64,000 nucleotides of DNA from an uncultured Anaerolineales bacterium (GCA_937135955.1 CAKZOB010000041.1:80464-144463), one strand, 5' to 3'. Numbered from the stretch's first letter, positions 1-10,664 are shown. Numbers and translations: made by a program. The notes: generated by a model not told the origin, from the letters alone.

Positions 1-75
1 GCTGGCCTGCCCCACTTGCTGCGTTCAATGCCTTAGGACCGAGTCAATGATCGGCGCGATCCTCGCAGCGGGCAG

Positions 76-2019
<1,944 letters not shown>

Positions 2020-2106
2020 TTTTTCCTCCATTATATTAGGGATATTAGAGACAGAGAGAGAAGGGTTGACAAAGGGGCCTCCAGCAATGCTCAAGACATG
2101 CATTCA

Positions 2107-2131
2107 CTAAACAAATGCGAACTTTGTTTAG
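2107..2131. promoter_or_regulatory. Operator-like palindrome upstream of the SBP gene
   Basis: CTAAACAAA and TTTGTTTAG are perfect 9-base inverted arms with a 7-base spacer. The same half-site recurs at 2253-2271 next to the LacI-type regulator, so this is a likely binding site for that regulator in front of the divergent SBP gene. Confidence 0.7.
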
Positions 2132-2220
2132 AAAATGCTTGACCTATGGTATCCGGCTTATATACATTCAGATAGCCATGTTTGTGCTTCATTTTAAGAT
2201 GTTCCGCAAAATTTGTCAAT

Positions 2221-2248
2221 TTGTCAGGTTATCGAATCGCTGTATAAT
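2221..2248 (+). promoter_or_regulatory. Sigma-70-type promoter of the LacI-family gene
   Basis: TTGTCA (2221-2226), 16 bases, then TATAAT (2243-2248). The predicted transcription start near 2255 falls inside the palindrome at 2253-2271, which fits autorepression. A second weaker candidate, TTGACC at 2139 with TATACA at 2161, lies upstream on the same strand. Confidence 0.65.
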
Positions 2249-2252
2249 TTTG

Positions 2253-2271
2253 TTTTGTTTAGTAAACAAAA
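2253..2271. promoter_or_regulatory. Operator-like palindrome at the LacI-family gene start
   Basis: TTTTGTTTA-G-TAAACAAAA is a perfect palindrome with 9-base arms around one central base, sitting at the expected transcription start and about 20 bases before the regulator's ATG. It shares the TTTGTTTAG half-site with 2107-2131, so the regulator probably controls itself and the SBP gene. Confidence 0.75.
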
Positions 2272-2290
2272 GCGCCAACGGAAACAAACA

Positions 2291-3304
2291 ATGAACAAAT
2301 CAAAAGCAACCATGCGTGACATTGCCTCAGCGGCTGGGGTATCGGTGACCACCGTTTGGATGGTCATTCACAACAAGCCGGGAATCTCTCCCCATACCGC
2401 AGAGAAGGTCTGGTCAGTCATCAATGACCTGGACTATAGGCCTCGTAAGCCCGCTGGCAGTTCGCCGGATGCGGTGGCGCTCTTGATCGAACAGTCGTCA
2501 ATCCCGGCGATCAGCGATGTCTTCTATGGCGATGTAATTCGGGGGGTTCAGTCGGAAGCCGAACGCTTAGGGATGCGCGTGGTCCTCTCAGTTTTTGATC
2601 GGAACAAGCGAGGCTTTGATCTTAATGGGCTGATCCACGACGTTCAGGGGGTGGTTGTTGCCAATGACGGCGACCTACCCGCCCAGACGGTGCTACAACT
2701 GAAGGCGCGGAATATACCCATAGTACTGATAGAGAGTTATATCGCCGGCCATGACCTTCCCTGTGTGCTGGGCGATAACTTCATGGCAGGGTACCAGATC
2801 ACGAAACACCTGCTGAACCTCGGTCACCGCGATATCGCCGTCTTGAAGGGGCCGTCCAAATACAGCAGCCTGGTGGATCGCCTGCGCGGGTGTATGGCCG
2901 CGATGGCCGAGGAACACTTGCTCTTCCCGCCGGAGTGGATGCCAGAACCCCTATCCGGTCATCCGCTCAAGGGGTATGTGCAGATGAAGCAGATTCTGGC
3001 ATTGGACCGCCGCCCAACGGCGGTGATTGCCATCAGTGATAAGACCGCTATTGGCGCGATGGACGCTATTCGGGAAGCGGGATTGCGCATCCCTGAGGAT
3101 ATCGCCATTGGGAGTATTGACAATACCAAGGAAAGCCAGTTTACACGCCCCCCGCTCACGACGGTTCATATTCCGAAATACGAAATCGGCATGCTGGCCA
3201 TGCAAAAACTCAATCGCATCATCAGGGGCGAGGACCCGACCGTATTCAAGAGTGTGGTCTATAGCCAGCTCATCGTGCGCAAATCCTGTGGTTCGGCGCG
3301 TTAG
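2291..3304 (+). CDS. LacI family transcriptional regulator
   Basis: A 337-residue sugar-responsive repressor of the LacI/GalR family. The first 60 residues form the LacI helix-turn-helix and hinge (MRDIASAAGVSVTTVW, then VINDLDYRPRKP); the rest is the periplasmic-binding-protein-like sensor and dimerisation domain, including the late SIDNTKESQFTRPPLTTVHI segment common to this family. ATG 2291 is chosen because the longer reading starts inside the promoter and operator. ATG 2312, just before the HTH, is the alternative. Shine-Dalgarno is weak. It is divergent from the family-5 SBP gene; two matching palindromes between them make this the likely local repressor. The effector is not known. Confidence 0.92.
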   Translation: MNKSKATMRDIASAAGVSVTTVWMVIHNKPGISPHTAEKVWSVINDLDYRPRKPAGSSPDAVALLIEQSSIPAISDVFYGDVIRGVQSEAERLGMRVVLSVFDRNKRGFDLNGLIHDVQGVVVANDGDLPAQTVLQLKARNIPIVLIESYIAGHDLPCVLGDNFMAGYQITKHLLNLGHRDIAVLKGPSKYSSLVDRLRGCMAAMAEEHLLFPPEWMPEPLSGHPLKGYVQMKQILALDRRPTAVIAISDKTAIGAMDAIREAGLRIPEDIAIGSIDNTKESQFTRPPLTTVHIPKYEIGMLAMQKLNRIIRGEDPTVFKSVVYSQLIVRKSCGSAR

Positions 3305-3552
3305 TGCAGGTTGGGTGCATCTGCGGTACAACCGGGCTTCTTGGCAAACACCCTCAAGATGCGCATTGGCGATCTCGACGGGGTACTCGCCCGCCTGCGA
3401 TCTGGTGCACGCGCTGGGTAGAAATGCCAATCTCGCGGGCAATGCGCAGAATGGGTTCGCGCGTTTCTGCCATGGGCAAGCTACCAGTGAAAACCAGCCC
3501 TCGAATTCCTGTAGAATGAGGGTGAGAGGCGGTCACAGACGATCTTCCTGCA

Positions 3553-4620
3553 ATGGAGCGCTATACCTCTTGCGCGGTTTGCGGTTGCGCTTCGCCGCTG
3601 ATGTCCGAAGTATTGGGCATCTGCCCGGCTTGCGCACGCCGCGATCGCTGTCTGGAGCAGGCGCGCGCCGTTCATGCCGCATCTCGACGCCTGTTCGATC
3701 TGCCAGAAGCTCCACCCTGCACTGAGGGAGGAGTCAGGTGTACTCTCTGCGCGTGTGAGTGCACTGTCGGCGAGGGAGAACGGGGTTTCTGTGGTCTGCG
3801 GACGGTACAGCAGGGCAGGCTATGTCACCTGGCGGGAACGCCGCAGCGGGGTAGTCTGCACTGGTACCGCGACCCCCTGCCGACGAACTGCGTGGCCGAC
3901 TGGGTGTGCAGCGGCAGCGGGCAGCACGGCAAGCATAACCTGGCAGTGTTCTACAACTCCTGCACGCTCAACTGTCTGTTCTGCCAGAACTGGCATTTCC
4001 GCGAGGTAGATGTCGTCCGCAGCGAGGGCATCAGCGCCCGCCAACTGGCCGATTGCGCCAACCCCCGGACGTATTGCGTGTGCTACTTCGGCGGCGACCC
4101 GGCTGCGCAGATGCCGCACGCGCTGGCGTCGGCCCGTCTGCTGGCCGAGCGGGGCGTTGTGGTGTGCTGGGAAACGGCGGGGACAAGCCATCCCGCGCTG
4201 CTGGACAGAGCCGTACGGCTTTCGCTGGAAACGGGCGGCTGTATCAAGTTCGATCTCAAGGCGTACACCGAGACGTTGCACATAGCTCTGACGGGCATGA
4301 GCAACCGGCGTACGCTGGAGAACTTCACCCGCGCCCTGCAACGCTCTTCCGAGCGCCCCCACCCGCCGCTGGTGATAGCCAGCACGCTGCTCGTTCCAGG
4401 CTATGTGGATGCCGAAGAAGTCGGGCGTATCGCCCGTTTCATCGCCCGCCAGAATCCCGACACGCCCTACGCGCTTTTGGGGTTTGCCCCCAACTTCCTG
4501 ATGCCCGATCTGCCACCGACCTCGGTTCGTCATGCCGAAGAAGCGCGTCAGGCTGCCCTGGACGCCGGGCTGCGGAATGTGCGCATCGGCAACCGGCATG
4601 TGCTGGGCTGGGACTATTGA
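3553..4620 (+). CDS. Radical SAM protein, PflA-like (AmmeMemoRadiSam-type)
   Basis: A 355-residue radical SAM enzyme. The [4Fe-4S]/SAM motif C-x3-C-x2-C is present as CTLNCLFC about residues 139-146. The N-terminus adds Cys pairs (CAVC, CPAC) and a [19 protein letters not shown] stretch, as in the stand-alone COG1180/COG1313-type proteins related to pyruvate-formate-lyase activase. Downstream are the expected FGGDP, WETAG and KFDLKAY strands of the partial TIM barrel. No partner AmmeMemo genes or glycyl-radical enzyme sit nearby, so the substrate is unknown. No clear Shine-Dalgarno precedes the ATG. The 248 bases before it hold no supported gene. Confidence 0.85.
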   Translation: MERYTSCAVCGCASPLMSEVLGICPACARRDRCLEQARAVHAASRRLFDLPEAPPCTEGGVRCTLCACECTVGEGERGFCGLRTVQQGRLCHLAGTPQRGSLHWYRDPLPTNCVADWVCSGSGQHGKHNLAVFYNSCTLNCLFCQNWHFREVDVVRSEGISARQLADCANPRTYCVCYFGGDPAAQMPHALASARLLAERGVVVCWETAGTSHPALLDRAVRLSLETGGCIKFDLKAYTETLHIALTGMSNRRTLENFTRALQRSSERPHPPLVIASTLLVPGYVDAEEVGRIARFIARQNPDTPYALLGFAPNFLMPDLPPTSVRHAEEARQAALDAGLRNVRIGNRHVLGWDY

Positions 4621-4654
4621 AGAGACAGCACGCAGAGTCACACGGCAGCCAGGC

Positions 4655-4683
4655 CCGCAGCCCAGCTATAGGCCGGGCTGCGG
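4655..4683. repeat. Perfect hairpin between convergent genes
   Basis: CCGCAGCCC and GGGCTGCGG form a 9-base-pair stem with an 11-base loop. Neither strand has a T-run after it, so it is not a standard intrinsic terminator, although it lies between the convergent radical SAM gene and the mmsA remnant. Confidence 0.5.
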
Positions 4684-4745
4684 AGGGAGGAGGGAGGGAA
4701 TGCAGGGCGGGCCAGTGTGTCAGACCATCGGCCCCGCCTCATGCT

Positions 4746-5095
4746 CTAGAAAACTCGCGACCACTCCTTGGGCCAGCGTTCGATGACGACCTTGGTCTGG
4801 GTGAAGAACTCGACGGCATGGCAGCCCTGGCCGTGCAGCGTGCCGGAGAAGCTGGCCTTCCAGCCGCTGAAGGGGAAGAAAGCCATCGGTGCGGCGACGC
4901 CAATGTTGATGCCGATGTTGCCAGCCATGGCCTCATAGCGGAACTTGCGGGCGGCGGCGTCTACTTCGCTGTTGGCGAAAGCGGTGCCTGAGCCAGCACT
5001 TCGCCCGTTGCCGGGTTGTGCACCACTGCCCATTGCGTCGCCGCTGAGGCGTGCCATGCACCGTTGATGTAGTTCTGCAGTGTTTGTAGTGCCAT
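4746..5095 (-). pseudogene. Remnant of methylmalonate-semialdehyde dehydrogenase (mmsA/iolA type)
   Basis: Both ends of a CoA-acylating aldehyde dehydrogenase are recognisable but the middle is gone. From ATG 5095 the frame reads a typical N-terminus ([29 protein letters not shown]) and stops after about 46 codons. The next frame continues with [11 protein letters not shown] and then the C-terminal signature ([43 protein letters not shown]) to the stop at 4746. Intact enzymes are about 480-500 residues, so roughly 380-400 codons including the catalytic Cys are deleted, plus a one-base frameshift near 4959. A GAGG-type Shine-Dalgarno remains, and it is the last gene of the catabolic cluster. 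It cannot encode an active dehydrogenase. Confidence 0.85.
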
Positions 5096-5108
5096 TCCTT
5101 TACCTCTT

Positions 5109-5738
5109 CTAGTCCAGCCGTGCCACAAGCGCCGCTTTCAGGGCTGCGTCCTGAAGCGTGTCAACATCGAGCAGCGTCCTGACGCCAGGAAATTCCAGTA
5201 CCGGCTTGAGCACATTGTCGGGCAGAGCGCTCACAATCTCGGCCATCGTCCGGTGTGTCAGTGTCGAAATGTTGCCCAGAATCTGGCGTGACTGACGCTG
5301 CGACTCCTGGCGATGTGGAGGATACCCGCCACCTGGTTCGACGCTGAAGAGGCTATCGAAGATAAGGCGCAGGTTGACATCCGCTGCCCAGCCATAGCCC
5401 TGGTTGAGCATCAGCGAAATGCAGTTGCCAGCGTTGATCTGAGCGAACAACCAGGCATCGAGCGGGCTGAGGATATGCCCGCAGAACACGCCGGGATATT
5501 GCATCACCGCATTGAGAAAGCCCTGTCCTGTGCCGCAGCCGCCCACGACGAAGTCAACGCGCCCGGCGTTGAGCAGCAAAGCTGCCAGCAGGCCGGTATG
5601 GATGTAGGTCAGTTCTGGTTTGGCCCCGTTCCTGGTCATGCCAGCATTGATGAGGGTGTGACCACGCCCGTCGAGCGCTACCAGGATATCGGCGTTACGG
5701 TCTGCCGCGCTGGTCTCGTTGATGACTGCAATCCGCAT
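5109..5738 (-). CDS. RpiB/LacA/LacB family sugar-phosphate isomerase
   Basis: A 209-residue cytosolic aldose-ketose isomerase of the RpiB/LacAB superfamily. The active-site loop is VVGGCGTGQG, with Cys68 at the position of the RpiB catalytic base, followed by the family segment GHILSPLDAWLFAQINAGNCISL. It is longer than typical RpiB (about 150 residues), with a C-terminal helical extension as in the larger sugar-phosphate isomerases of this family. ATG 5738 follows AAGGAG at 6 bases. It sits 28 bases after the transketolase C-subunit gene, clearly in the same transcript, so it probably isomerises a pentose or tetrose phosphate made or used by that transketolase. The exact substrate cannot be read from sequence. 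Confidence 0.85.
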   Translation of the reverse strand: MRIAVINETSAADRNADILVALDGRGHTLINAGMTRNGAKPELTYIHTGLLAALLLNAGRVDFVVGGCGTGQGFLNAVMQYPGVFCGHILSPLDAWLFAQINAGNCISLMLNQGYGWAADVNLRLIFDSLFSVEPGGGYPPHRQESQRQSRQILGNISTLTHRTMAEIVSALPDNVLKPVLEFPGVRTLLDVDTLQDAALKAALVARLD

Positions 5739-5766
5739 GGTCTTCTCCTTGTCCACTCACGTAGCG

Positions 5767-6708
5767 CTAGCGCTTGCGCTGCAGAACGCGCCGGACGGCA
5801 GCAGCGACATCGCTCACAGCCAGTCCCCAGGCGTCCATCAACGTATCGGGGTCGGGGCCGGTCTCGGCGAAGGTATCCTTGAGGCCGACGAATTCGATCG
5901 GGGTCGGGCATCTCTCTGCCAATGCCTCGGCAACCGCGCTGCCCAGCCCGCCCAGGATGGTATGATCCTCGGCGGTGACCAGCGCGCCAGTCTCCTCAGC
6001 AGCCTGGCAGACCAGCTCGACATCGAGCGGCTTGATCGAGGTCATGGACAGCACGCGCGCGCTGATGCCTTCTTTGGCCAGCAGCTCGGCAGCCTGCACA
6101 CAACGCCCGACCATGCTGCCCGACCCGATGATCGTCACGTCATTGCCGGGGCGGACTAATGTGCCCTGGCCGATGCGCACCGTGTGCCCGTTGCCGAACA
6201 CATCTGGCACGGCGGCGCGGCTGATGCGCATATAGACTGGCCCTTCGTGTTCAGCGATGACCGGCACCAGCAGGGCGGCCTCGGTGTTATCGGCGGGGGC
6301 CAACACCACCATATTGGGCATGGCTCGCATCAGCGCTACATCGTTGGTGGCGAAGTGCGTCGGGCCGTCCTTGTAGTCGGACAGACCAGCGTAGCCGCCG
6401 ATGAGCTTGACGTTGGTGCAGGCATAGGCCACACAGGTGCGAATCTGCTCGCAGGCGCGCAGGGTGAGCAGCGCGGCGAAGGTGTTGACAAAGGGAATGG
6501 CTCCGCCCAGAGCCAGCCCCACGCCCACATTGACCATCGAGGCTTCGGTGACGCCCAGATTGAAGAAGCGCCCTGGGAAACGCTCGGCGAAGTATTTGGT
6601 CAGGGTCGAGGATGATACGTCGGCATCGAGCACAACTACCTGAGGATTGATGGCTCCATAGTCGGCCAAAGCTATGCCGTAGGCCTGACGCTGTGGAATC
6701 TCGCTCAT
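5767..6708 (-). CDS. Transketolase, C-terminal subunit
   Basis: A 313-residue protein containing the pyrimidine-binding (Pyr) and C-terminal domains of transketolase, the partner of the preceding N-terminal subunit. Visible motifs include RFFNLGVTEASMVNVGVGLA, with the Glu that activates the thiamine aminopyrimidine, GLSDYKDGPTH, and a C-terminal SMTSIKPLD segment. ATG 6708 overlaps the N-subunit TGA as ATGA, giving translational coupling and equimolar subunits. An AAAGGA lies upstream. Split transketolases are common in dedicated sugar-catabolic operons. Together with the RpiB-like and Gfo/Idh enzymes it suggests breakdown of an unusual sugar; the donor ketose is unknown. Confidence 0.9.
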   Translation of the reverse strand: MSEIPQRQAYGIALADYGAINPQVVVLDADVSSSTLTKYFAERFPGRFFNLGVTEASMVNVGVGLALGGAIPFVNTFAALLTLRACEQIRTCVAYACTNVKLIGGYAGLSDYKDGPTHFATNDVALMRAMPNMVVLAPADNTEAALLVPVIAEHEGPVYMRISRAAVPDVFGNGHTVRIGQGTLVRPGNDVTIIGSGSMVGRCVQAAELLAKEGISARVLSMTSIKPLDVELVCQAAEETGALVTAEDHTILGGLGSAVAEALAERCPTPIEFVGLKDTFAETGPDPDTLMDAWGLAVSDVAAAVRRVLQRKR

Positions 6709-7544
6709 AATACGTATCCTTTCAGTTCGGCCCTGGCCCGCGCGTATTCTGCCTCGTTGGGCACCGCCCCGTGCCACTTGGCGCTGTTCTCCATGAAGGA
6801 CACCCCTTTGCCCTTGGTGGTGTGGGCAATGATCACCGTGGGCAGACTGTGAATCTCCAGGGCGGTATCCAACGCCTCCAGAATCTGGCGCAGGTCATGC
6901 CCGTTAATCTCAATGACAGCGAAGCCAAAGGCGCGCCATTTGTTCGCCAGCGGTTCTAGCGGCATGATGTCGTGCGTCGGACCGTCAAGCTGTACGTCGT
7001 TGTAGTCCATCAGCACGGTCACTTCGCTGGTCTTGAACTTGGCGGCGGCCAGCGCGCCTTCCCAGGCCACACCCGACTGCATGTCGCCGTCGCTCATCAT
7101 GACGTAGATGTGATAGCGCGGACCATGCAGCCGCTGGGCCAGGGCCATACCCACCGCGATGGACAGCCCGTGCCCCAGGAAGCCCGATGACATTTCGACG
7201 CCAGGGGTTTTGAGGCGGTCTGGATGACCTTGCAGGTGTGCGCCCAGGTGCCCCCAGTGTTGCAGGTCTTCTATCGGGAAGAAGCCGCGCTGTGCCAGCG
7301 CTGAATAGAGAGCCGCTGCAGCGTGCCCCTTGCTGAGCAGAAAGCGGTCGCGTTCTGGCCAGTCGGGACGTGCTGGATCGATCTTGAGGTGGTGGAAGTA
7401 CAGGGCGGCCAGCATGTCTGCGCAAGAGAACGATCCGCCGGGGTGCCCTGCCCCGCGGCGGTAGACCATGTCCAGCACATCAAGGCGGATCTGGCGCGCT
7501 CGTTTCTGCAACTCGCGGATCAAAGATTCGGGGTGATCATGCAT
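6705..7544 (-). CDS. Transketolase, N-terminal (TPP-binding) subunit
   Basis: A 279-residue subunit carrying the thiamine-diphosphate PP domain. Motifs in order: GHPGGSFSCADMLAALYF, DRFLLSKGHAAAALYSAL, GFLGHGLSIAVGMALA and MSDGDMQSGVAWEGALAAA with the metal-binding GDG, then the Asn of DYNDVQLDG. ATG 7544 is selected because an AGGAG sits 7 bases upstream; a longer reading to 7667 starts inside a hairpin and adds no recognisable sequence. It overlaps the C-subunit by four bases. It acts in the cytoplasm as half of a heterotetrameric transketolase in the IclR-linked catabolic cluster. Confidence 0.9.
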   Translation of the reverse strand: MHDHPESLIRELQKRARQIRLDVLDMVYRRGAGHPGGSFSCADMLAALYFHHLKIDPARPDWPERDRFLLSKGHAAAALYSALAQRGFFPIEDLQHWGHLGAHLQGHPDRLKTPGVEMSSGFLGHGLSIAVGMALAQRLHGPRYHIYVMMSDGDMQSGVAWEGALAAAKFKTSEVTVLMDYNDVQLDGPTHDIMPLEPLANKWRAFGFAVIEINGHDLRQILEALDTALEIHSLPTVIIAHTTKGKGVSFMENSAKWHGAVPNEAEYARARAELKGYVL

Positions 7545-7603
7545 GGTACAACTCCTGCCAAAGACTGGGTGCTGTCGTGAACCATAGTGCAGTGTCTTCT
7601 CCT

Positions 7604-7654
7604 TGCCCCTGAGTTCTCTTCGCCTGGCGAGCGGGTCGAAGAGCCTGAGGGGCA
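7604..7654. repeat. Long imperfect hairpin between TPP-enzyme and transketolase genes
   Basis: Nested arms TGCCCCT/AGGGGCA (7604-7610, 7648-7654) and CTCTTCG/CGAAGAG (7616-7622, 7637-7643) form an interrupted stem in the 126-base gap. No T-run follows on either strand, so an mRNA-stability or partial-attenuation role is more likely than full termination. Confidence 0.55.
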
Positions 7655-7670
7655 GGGAGCCTGACACATC

Positions 7671-9473
7671 CTAAATGCGCTCTTCGCGGCGCTCGCGCTC
7701 GTAGACTGCGCGGCGCTTTTCGTAGTAGCCGGGTACAGGCACATCCCACCAGCCGGGAGCCAGCCCGCCCGAAGTGCCGAGGCGGGTATCAATCATGATC
7801 TCGATCACCGCCGGGCCATCGAGGGACAGAGCGTGTTCCAACGCAGGCGCGACCTCGTCCGGGCGGCTGATGCGCACAGCGTGCGCCCCAAAAGCGCGGG
7901 CGGCGTCGGCCAGGTGTGGCGTCAACGGTTCATGTCTGTCTTCGAACATGGTCGCGTAGACGGCCTCTTCGCCGTAGGCGATGATCTGCAGGTCGCGGAT
8001 GGCCTGCCAGCCCTGGTTGTTGAAGATGACGCTCACTACTGGAATCTGGTACTGCACGGCGGTTGCCAGTTCCTGGAAGGTCATCAGGAAGTCACCATCG
8101 CCGACCAGGGCTACCACAGGAGCGTCTGGTGCGGCCAGTTTGGCCCCCATCGCCGCCGGAAAAGACCAGCCCATCGTGCTGAAACCGCCCGCTGCAAGGT
8201 AAGTGCGGGGGCGGGTGAAAGGCATTTCCTGGAAGACCTGAGCCTGGATGTTGCCCGACGAGGTGAAGACGATCCCTTCTGCGGGCAACACCCTGCGAAT
8301 CTCGCTGATAGCGCGGCCCATGGTCACCGGCGTGCTGTCGGCTTCGCGCAGTGCGCGGCACTGCGCCCGCCAACTGGCGACCTGTTCGGCGATCTCGCGA
8401 GTGTAGGGGGCGTTCCGCCAGTCGCGCGGCGGAATAAGGGCGCGTACCGCGTCGAGCAGCGCCGCCAGGATCGCTTTTGCGTCGCCGACAATGCCTACTT
8501 CTACCGGATAGTTCTTGCCGATCTCAAAGGGGTCAATGTCAACGTGAATCAGCCGGGTCGGGGGGATGTTAAAGGATGCGCCCGGTCTGTAGGACGAGGC
8601 AGCCTTGTCAGCGAAACGTACCCCTACCGCCAGCAACACGTCGGCATGAGTGGTCATGAAGTTGCCGCAGGTTGTGCCGTTGCAGCCCATGTGCCAGGCA
8701 TACAAGGGGTGATCTTCGGGGAAGGCACTTTTGCCCTGCATGGTCGTCACCACGCACGCGCCGAGATGCTCGGCAAGCTGACGCAGTTCATCCCACGCCC
8801 CAGACAGGATGACGCCACCTCCAGCGACGATCACCGGACGGCTGGCGCTCACCAGCAGCCTGGCGGCTTGCTGCACAGCGGTTGGGTCGCCAGCGGGACG
8901 GTCGTGGGGACGGCGCGCGCGCGGCTGTGGCGGGTCGGGCAGGTCTACCATATCCGCCTGCACGTCCATAGGCAGGGTGACCAGCGTCGGCCCAGGGCGA
9001 CCGGTGCGCATCGCGTTGAATACCTGGCTCATGGCCCGCTGAAGCTGAACAGGGCTGTCAATATGCCAGGCTCGCTTGACAGCGGGGTACAGCATATGCG
9101 GCATGTCCGACCAGTGCTGGCGCTCGATCTCCTGCAGCACACCGACGCCGCGCATGTAGGTGTGGGTTTCGCCGATCAGCAGCAGCAGCGGGATTGAGTC
9201 CACATAGGCGGTTGCCAGGCCGATGGCCGTATTGGCCGCTCCTGCGCCAATAGAGGTGAAAACGGCCAGCGGCTCGCCTTTGACCCGGAAGTAGCCGTCG
9301 GCCATGTGCACGGCGGCCTGTTCATGGCGCGGCATGATCACTTTGATATCGTCCTGGCGACGCCGAAAAGCATCTACCAGCGCCAGGTTGCCATGCCCTG
9401 GAATGCCGATGACATAGGGCACGCCTTCGCGTACCAGTATGTCGGTGACGATCTCTGCACCTGTCAGTCTCAT
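7671..9473 (-). CDS. Thiamine-diphosphate-dependent enzyme, acetolactate synthase-like
   Basis: A 600-residue three-domain TPP enzyme. The Pyr domain has the catalytic Glu51 in PRHEQAAVHMADGY; the central domain has RPVIVAGGGV; the PP domain has the GDG metal motif (VGDGDFLMTFQELATA) followed about 25 residues later by FNNQGW. Length and architecture match acetolactate synthase or benzoylformate decarboxylase relatives. No regulatory subunit or other branched-chain amino acid gene is present, and it lies in a sugar-catabolic cluster, so a catabolic carboligase, decarboxylase or C-C hydrolase is more likely than IlvB. ATG 9473 follows AGGGGA at about 7 bases. The substrate is unknown. Confidence 0.85.
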   Translation of the reverse strand: MRLTGAEIVTDILVREGVPYVIGIPGHGNLALVDAFRRRQDDIKVIMPRHEQAAVHMADGYFRVKGEPLAVFTSIGAGAANTAIGLATAYVDSIPLLLLIGETHTYMRGVGVLQEIERQHWSDMPHMLYPAVKRAWHIDSPVQLQRAMSQVFNAMRTGRPGPTLVTLPMDVQADMVDLPDPPQPRARRPHDRPAGDPTAVQQAARLLVSASRPVIVAGGGVILSGAWDELRQLAEHLGACVVTTMQGKSAFPEDHPLYAWHMGCNGTTCGNFMTTHADVLLAVGVRFADKAASSYRPGASFNIPPTRLIHVDIDPFEIGKNYPVEVGIVGDAKAILAALLDAVRALIPPRDWRNAPYTREIAEQVASWRAQCRALREADSTPVTMGRAISEIRRVLPAEGIVFTSSGNIQAQVFQEMPFTRPRTYLAAGGFSTMGWSFPAAMGAKLAAPDAPVVALVGDGDFLMTFQELATAVQYQIPVVSVIFNNQGWQAIRDLQIIAYGEEAVYATMFEDRHEPLTPHLADAARAFGAHAVRISRPDEVAPALEHALSLDGPAVIEIMIDTRLGTSGGLAPGWWDVPVPGYYEKRRAVYERERREERI

Positions 9474-9512
9474 ACGGTGATCCCCTCTCCAGTTAGTTGG
9501 CCGCGGCCCCAG

Positions 9513-10574
9513 CTACAACCTGACAGCACGCCCGGTCCGCACCGACTCCTGGGCAGCCAGCGCGAAACGCAGAATTTCGCGCCCTTCCCAGGCCGTCAGG
9601 CTCGGCGGGTCGCCAGCGAAGTAAGCGTCAATGAAATGACGTGTCGAGTTGATGAAACTGTGTTCCCAACCGACGGGCATGTCAGAATGGGCGTACACCT
9701 TGCGGTCGCGATACAACACGACGGGCGGCACGTCCATCATCTTGCCGTGACCGCGCGTGATCCACAGCACGCCTTTGGTGCCGGTGATCTCGATGCGGTC
9801 GTCCTGGGCGTAGTGTTGGGTGTCCAGCACCAGTTCCGGCGAGTGCACGATTTCCAGCGATCCATAGCGGTTGTTGCTGAACTTCCAGGAGATGATCCCC
9901 GGCGAATCCAGCACAAAGCCGGGGGCGATCTCGGTCGCGCCGATCCAGGCGTGCACTTCCTCGGCCAGGCCCATGAAGAACCAGGCCAGCGAGAATTTGT
10001 GGTGCCCGTCATCGAAGGACAGCGGCCCACCGCCGCATTGTTCGGGGTTGTAGCGCCAGGCCCAGGCCGAATGAGGCACGTCCCACATGGTGGGGCTGGT
10101 ACCGGAATTGCTCTTAATGCGGATGGTCAGCAGATCGCCGATTTCACCCGCCTCGAGCAGCGCTTTGGCGCGTTGCACAGGCGGATAGAAGATGAAGTTC
10201 TCGAACACTTTGAAGATGACGCCCGCCCGTTCGGCAGCGGCGATCATCTCATCGGCTTCGGCGACGGTGAGAGCCATGGGCTTCTGCAACGAAATATGCT
10301 TGCCAGCAGCGGCGGCGTCCAGCGTTGCCTGGCGATGGAGGTGATGGGGCAGGAGGATTTCGACCAGGTCTACGTCGGGCAGGGCGAGCAGGTCGTGATA
10401 GTCGGTGAAGATGCGGTCGGGCGGGACGCCCCACTTGGCCCCCCGCGCCTGGGCGAGTTGGGGATCAATATCGCATACAGCGACGATGCGCGCTCGCTCG
10501 TTGGTCAGGTATTCCAGGGCGTGCAGATCGGAGATACGCCCTGTCCCAATGAAGCCTACGTTGAGTCTATCCAT
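9513..10574 (-). CDS. Gfo/Idh/MocA family oxidoreductase
   Basis: A 353-residue NAD(P)-dependent sugar or cyclitol dehydrogenase. The Rossmann motif NVGFIGTGRISDLHA is at the very N-terminus. The EILLPHHLHRQ and ISLQKPMALTVAEADEM stretches hold the family's EKP-like motif, here as QKP, so the usual Glu is replaced by Gln. The C-terminal alpha/beta domain contains the GGGPLSFDDGHHKFSLAWFF segment, with catalytic-type Asp and His. ATG 10574 follows AAGGAG at 8 bases. A palindrome and -10 element lie directly upstream, suggesting direct control by the adjacent IclR protein. It probably oxidises the entry sugar of the pathway. Confidence 0.88.
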   Translation of the reverse strand: MDRLNVGFIGTGRISDLHALEYLTNERARIVAVCDIDPQLAQARGAKWGVPPDRIFTDYHDLLALPDVDLVEILLPHHLHRQATLDAAAAGKHISLQKPMALTVAEADEMIAAAERAGVIFKVFENFIFYPPVQRAKALLEAGEIGDLLTIRIKSNSGTSPTMWDVPHSAWAWRYNPEQCGGGPLSFDDGHHKFSLAWFFMGLAEEVHAWIGATEIAPGFVLDSPGIISWKFSNNRYGSLEIVHSPELVLDTQHYAQDDRIEITGTKGVLWITRGHGKMMDVPPVVLYRDRKVYAHSDMPVGWEHSFINSTRHFIDAYFAGDPPSLTAWEGREILRFALAAQESVRTGRAVRL

Positions 10575-10593
10575 AAGCGCTGCTCCTTGTTGA

Positions 10594-10614
10594 ATAATAC
10601 GCAACATTGTTGCG
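10594..10614 (-). promoter_or_regulatory. Promoter -10 and palindromic operator of the Gfo/Idh operon
   Basis: On the minus strand TATTAT (10594-10599) is immediately preceded by the palindrome CGCAAC-N3-GTTGCG (10600-10614). A site between -35 and -10 upstream of the first catabolic gene is where a repressor or activator such as the neighbouring IclR protein would bind. The -35 (CTTATT-like) is weak, which would fit activator dependence. Confidence 0.55.
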
Positions 10615-10664
10615 CAAATAAGACCTGCTGCTACCAGGACTGTGAAAGGCCCTGGGAATGGCGA

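Noticed and set aside
3354..3536. 60-codon minus-strand frame with an HTH-like stretch (ILRIAREIGISTQRVHQI)
   Set aside because: Suggestive of a helix-turn-helix fragment but too short, without Shine-Dalgarno or a completing domain; could be chance or a very decayed regulator.
7833..9197. 454-codon frame opposite the TPP enzyme
   Set aside because: Low-complexity His/Arg/Gly-rich translation without motifs; the opposite strand encodes a full TPP enzyme.
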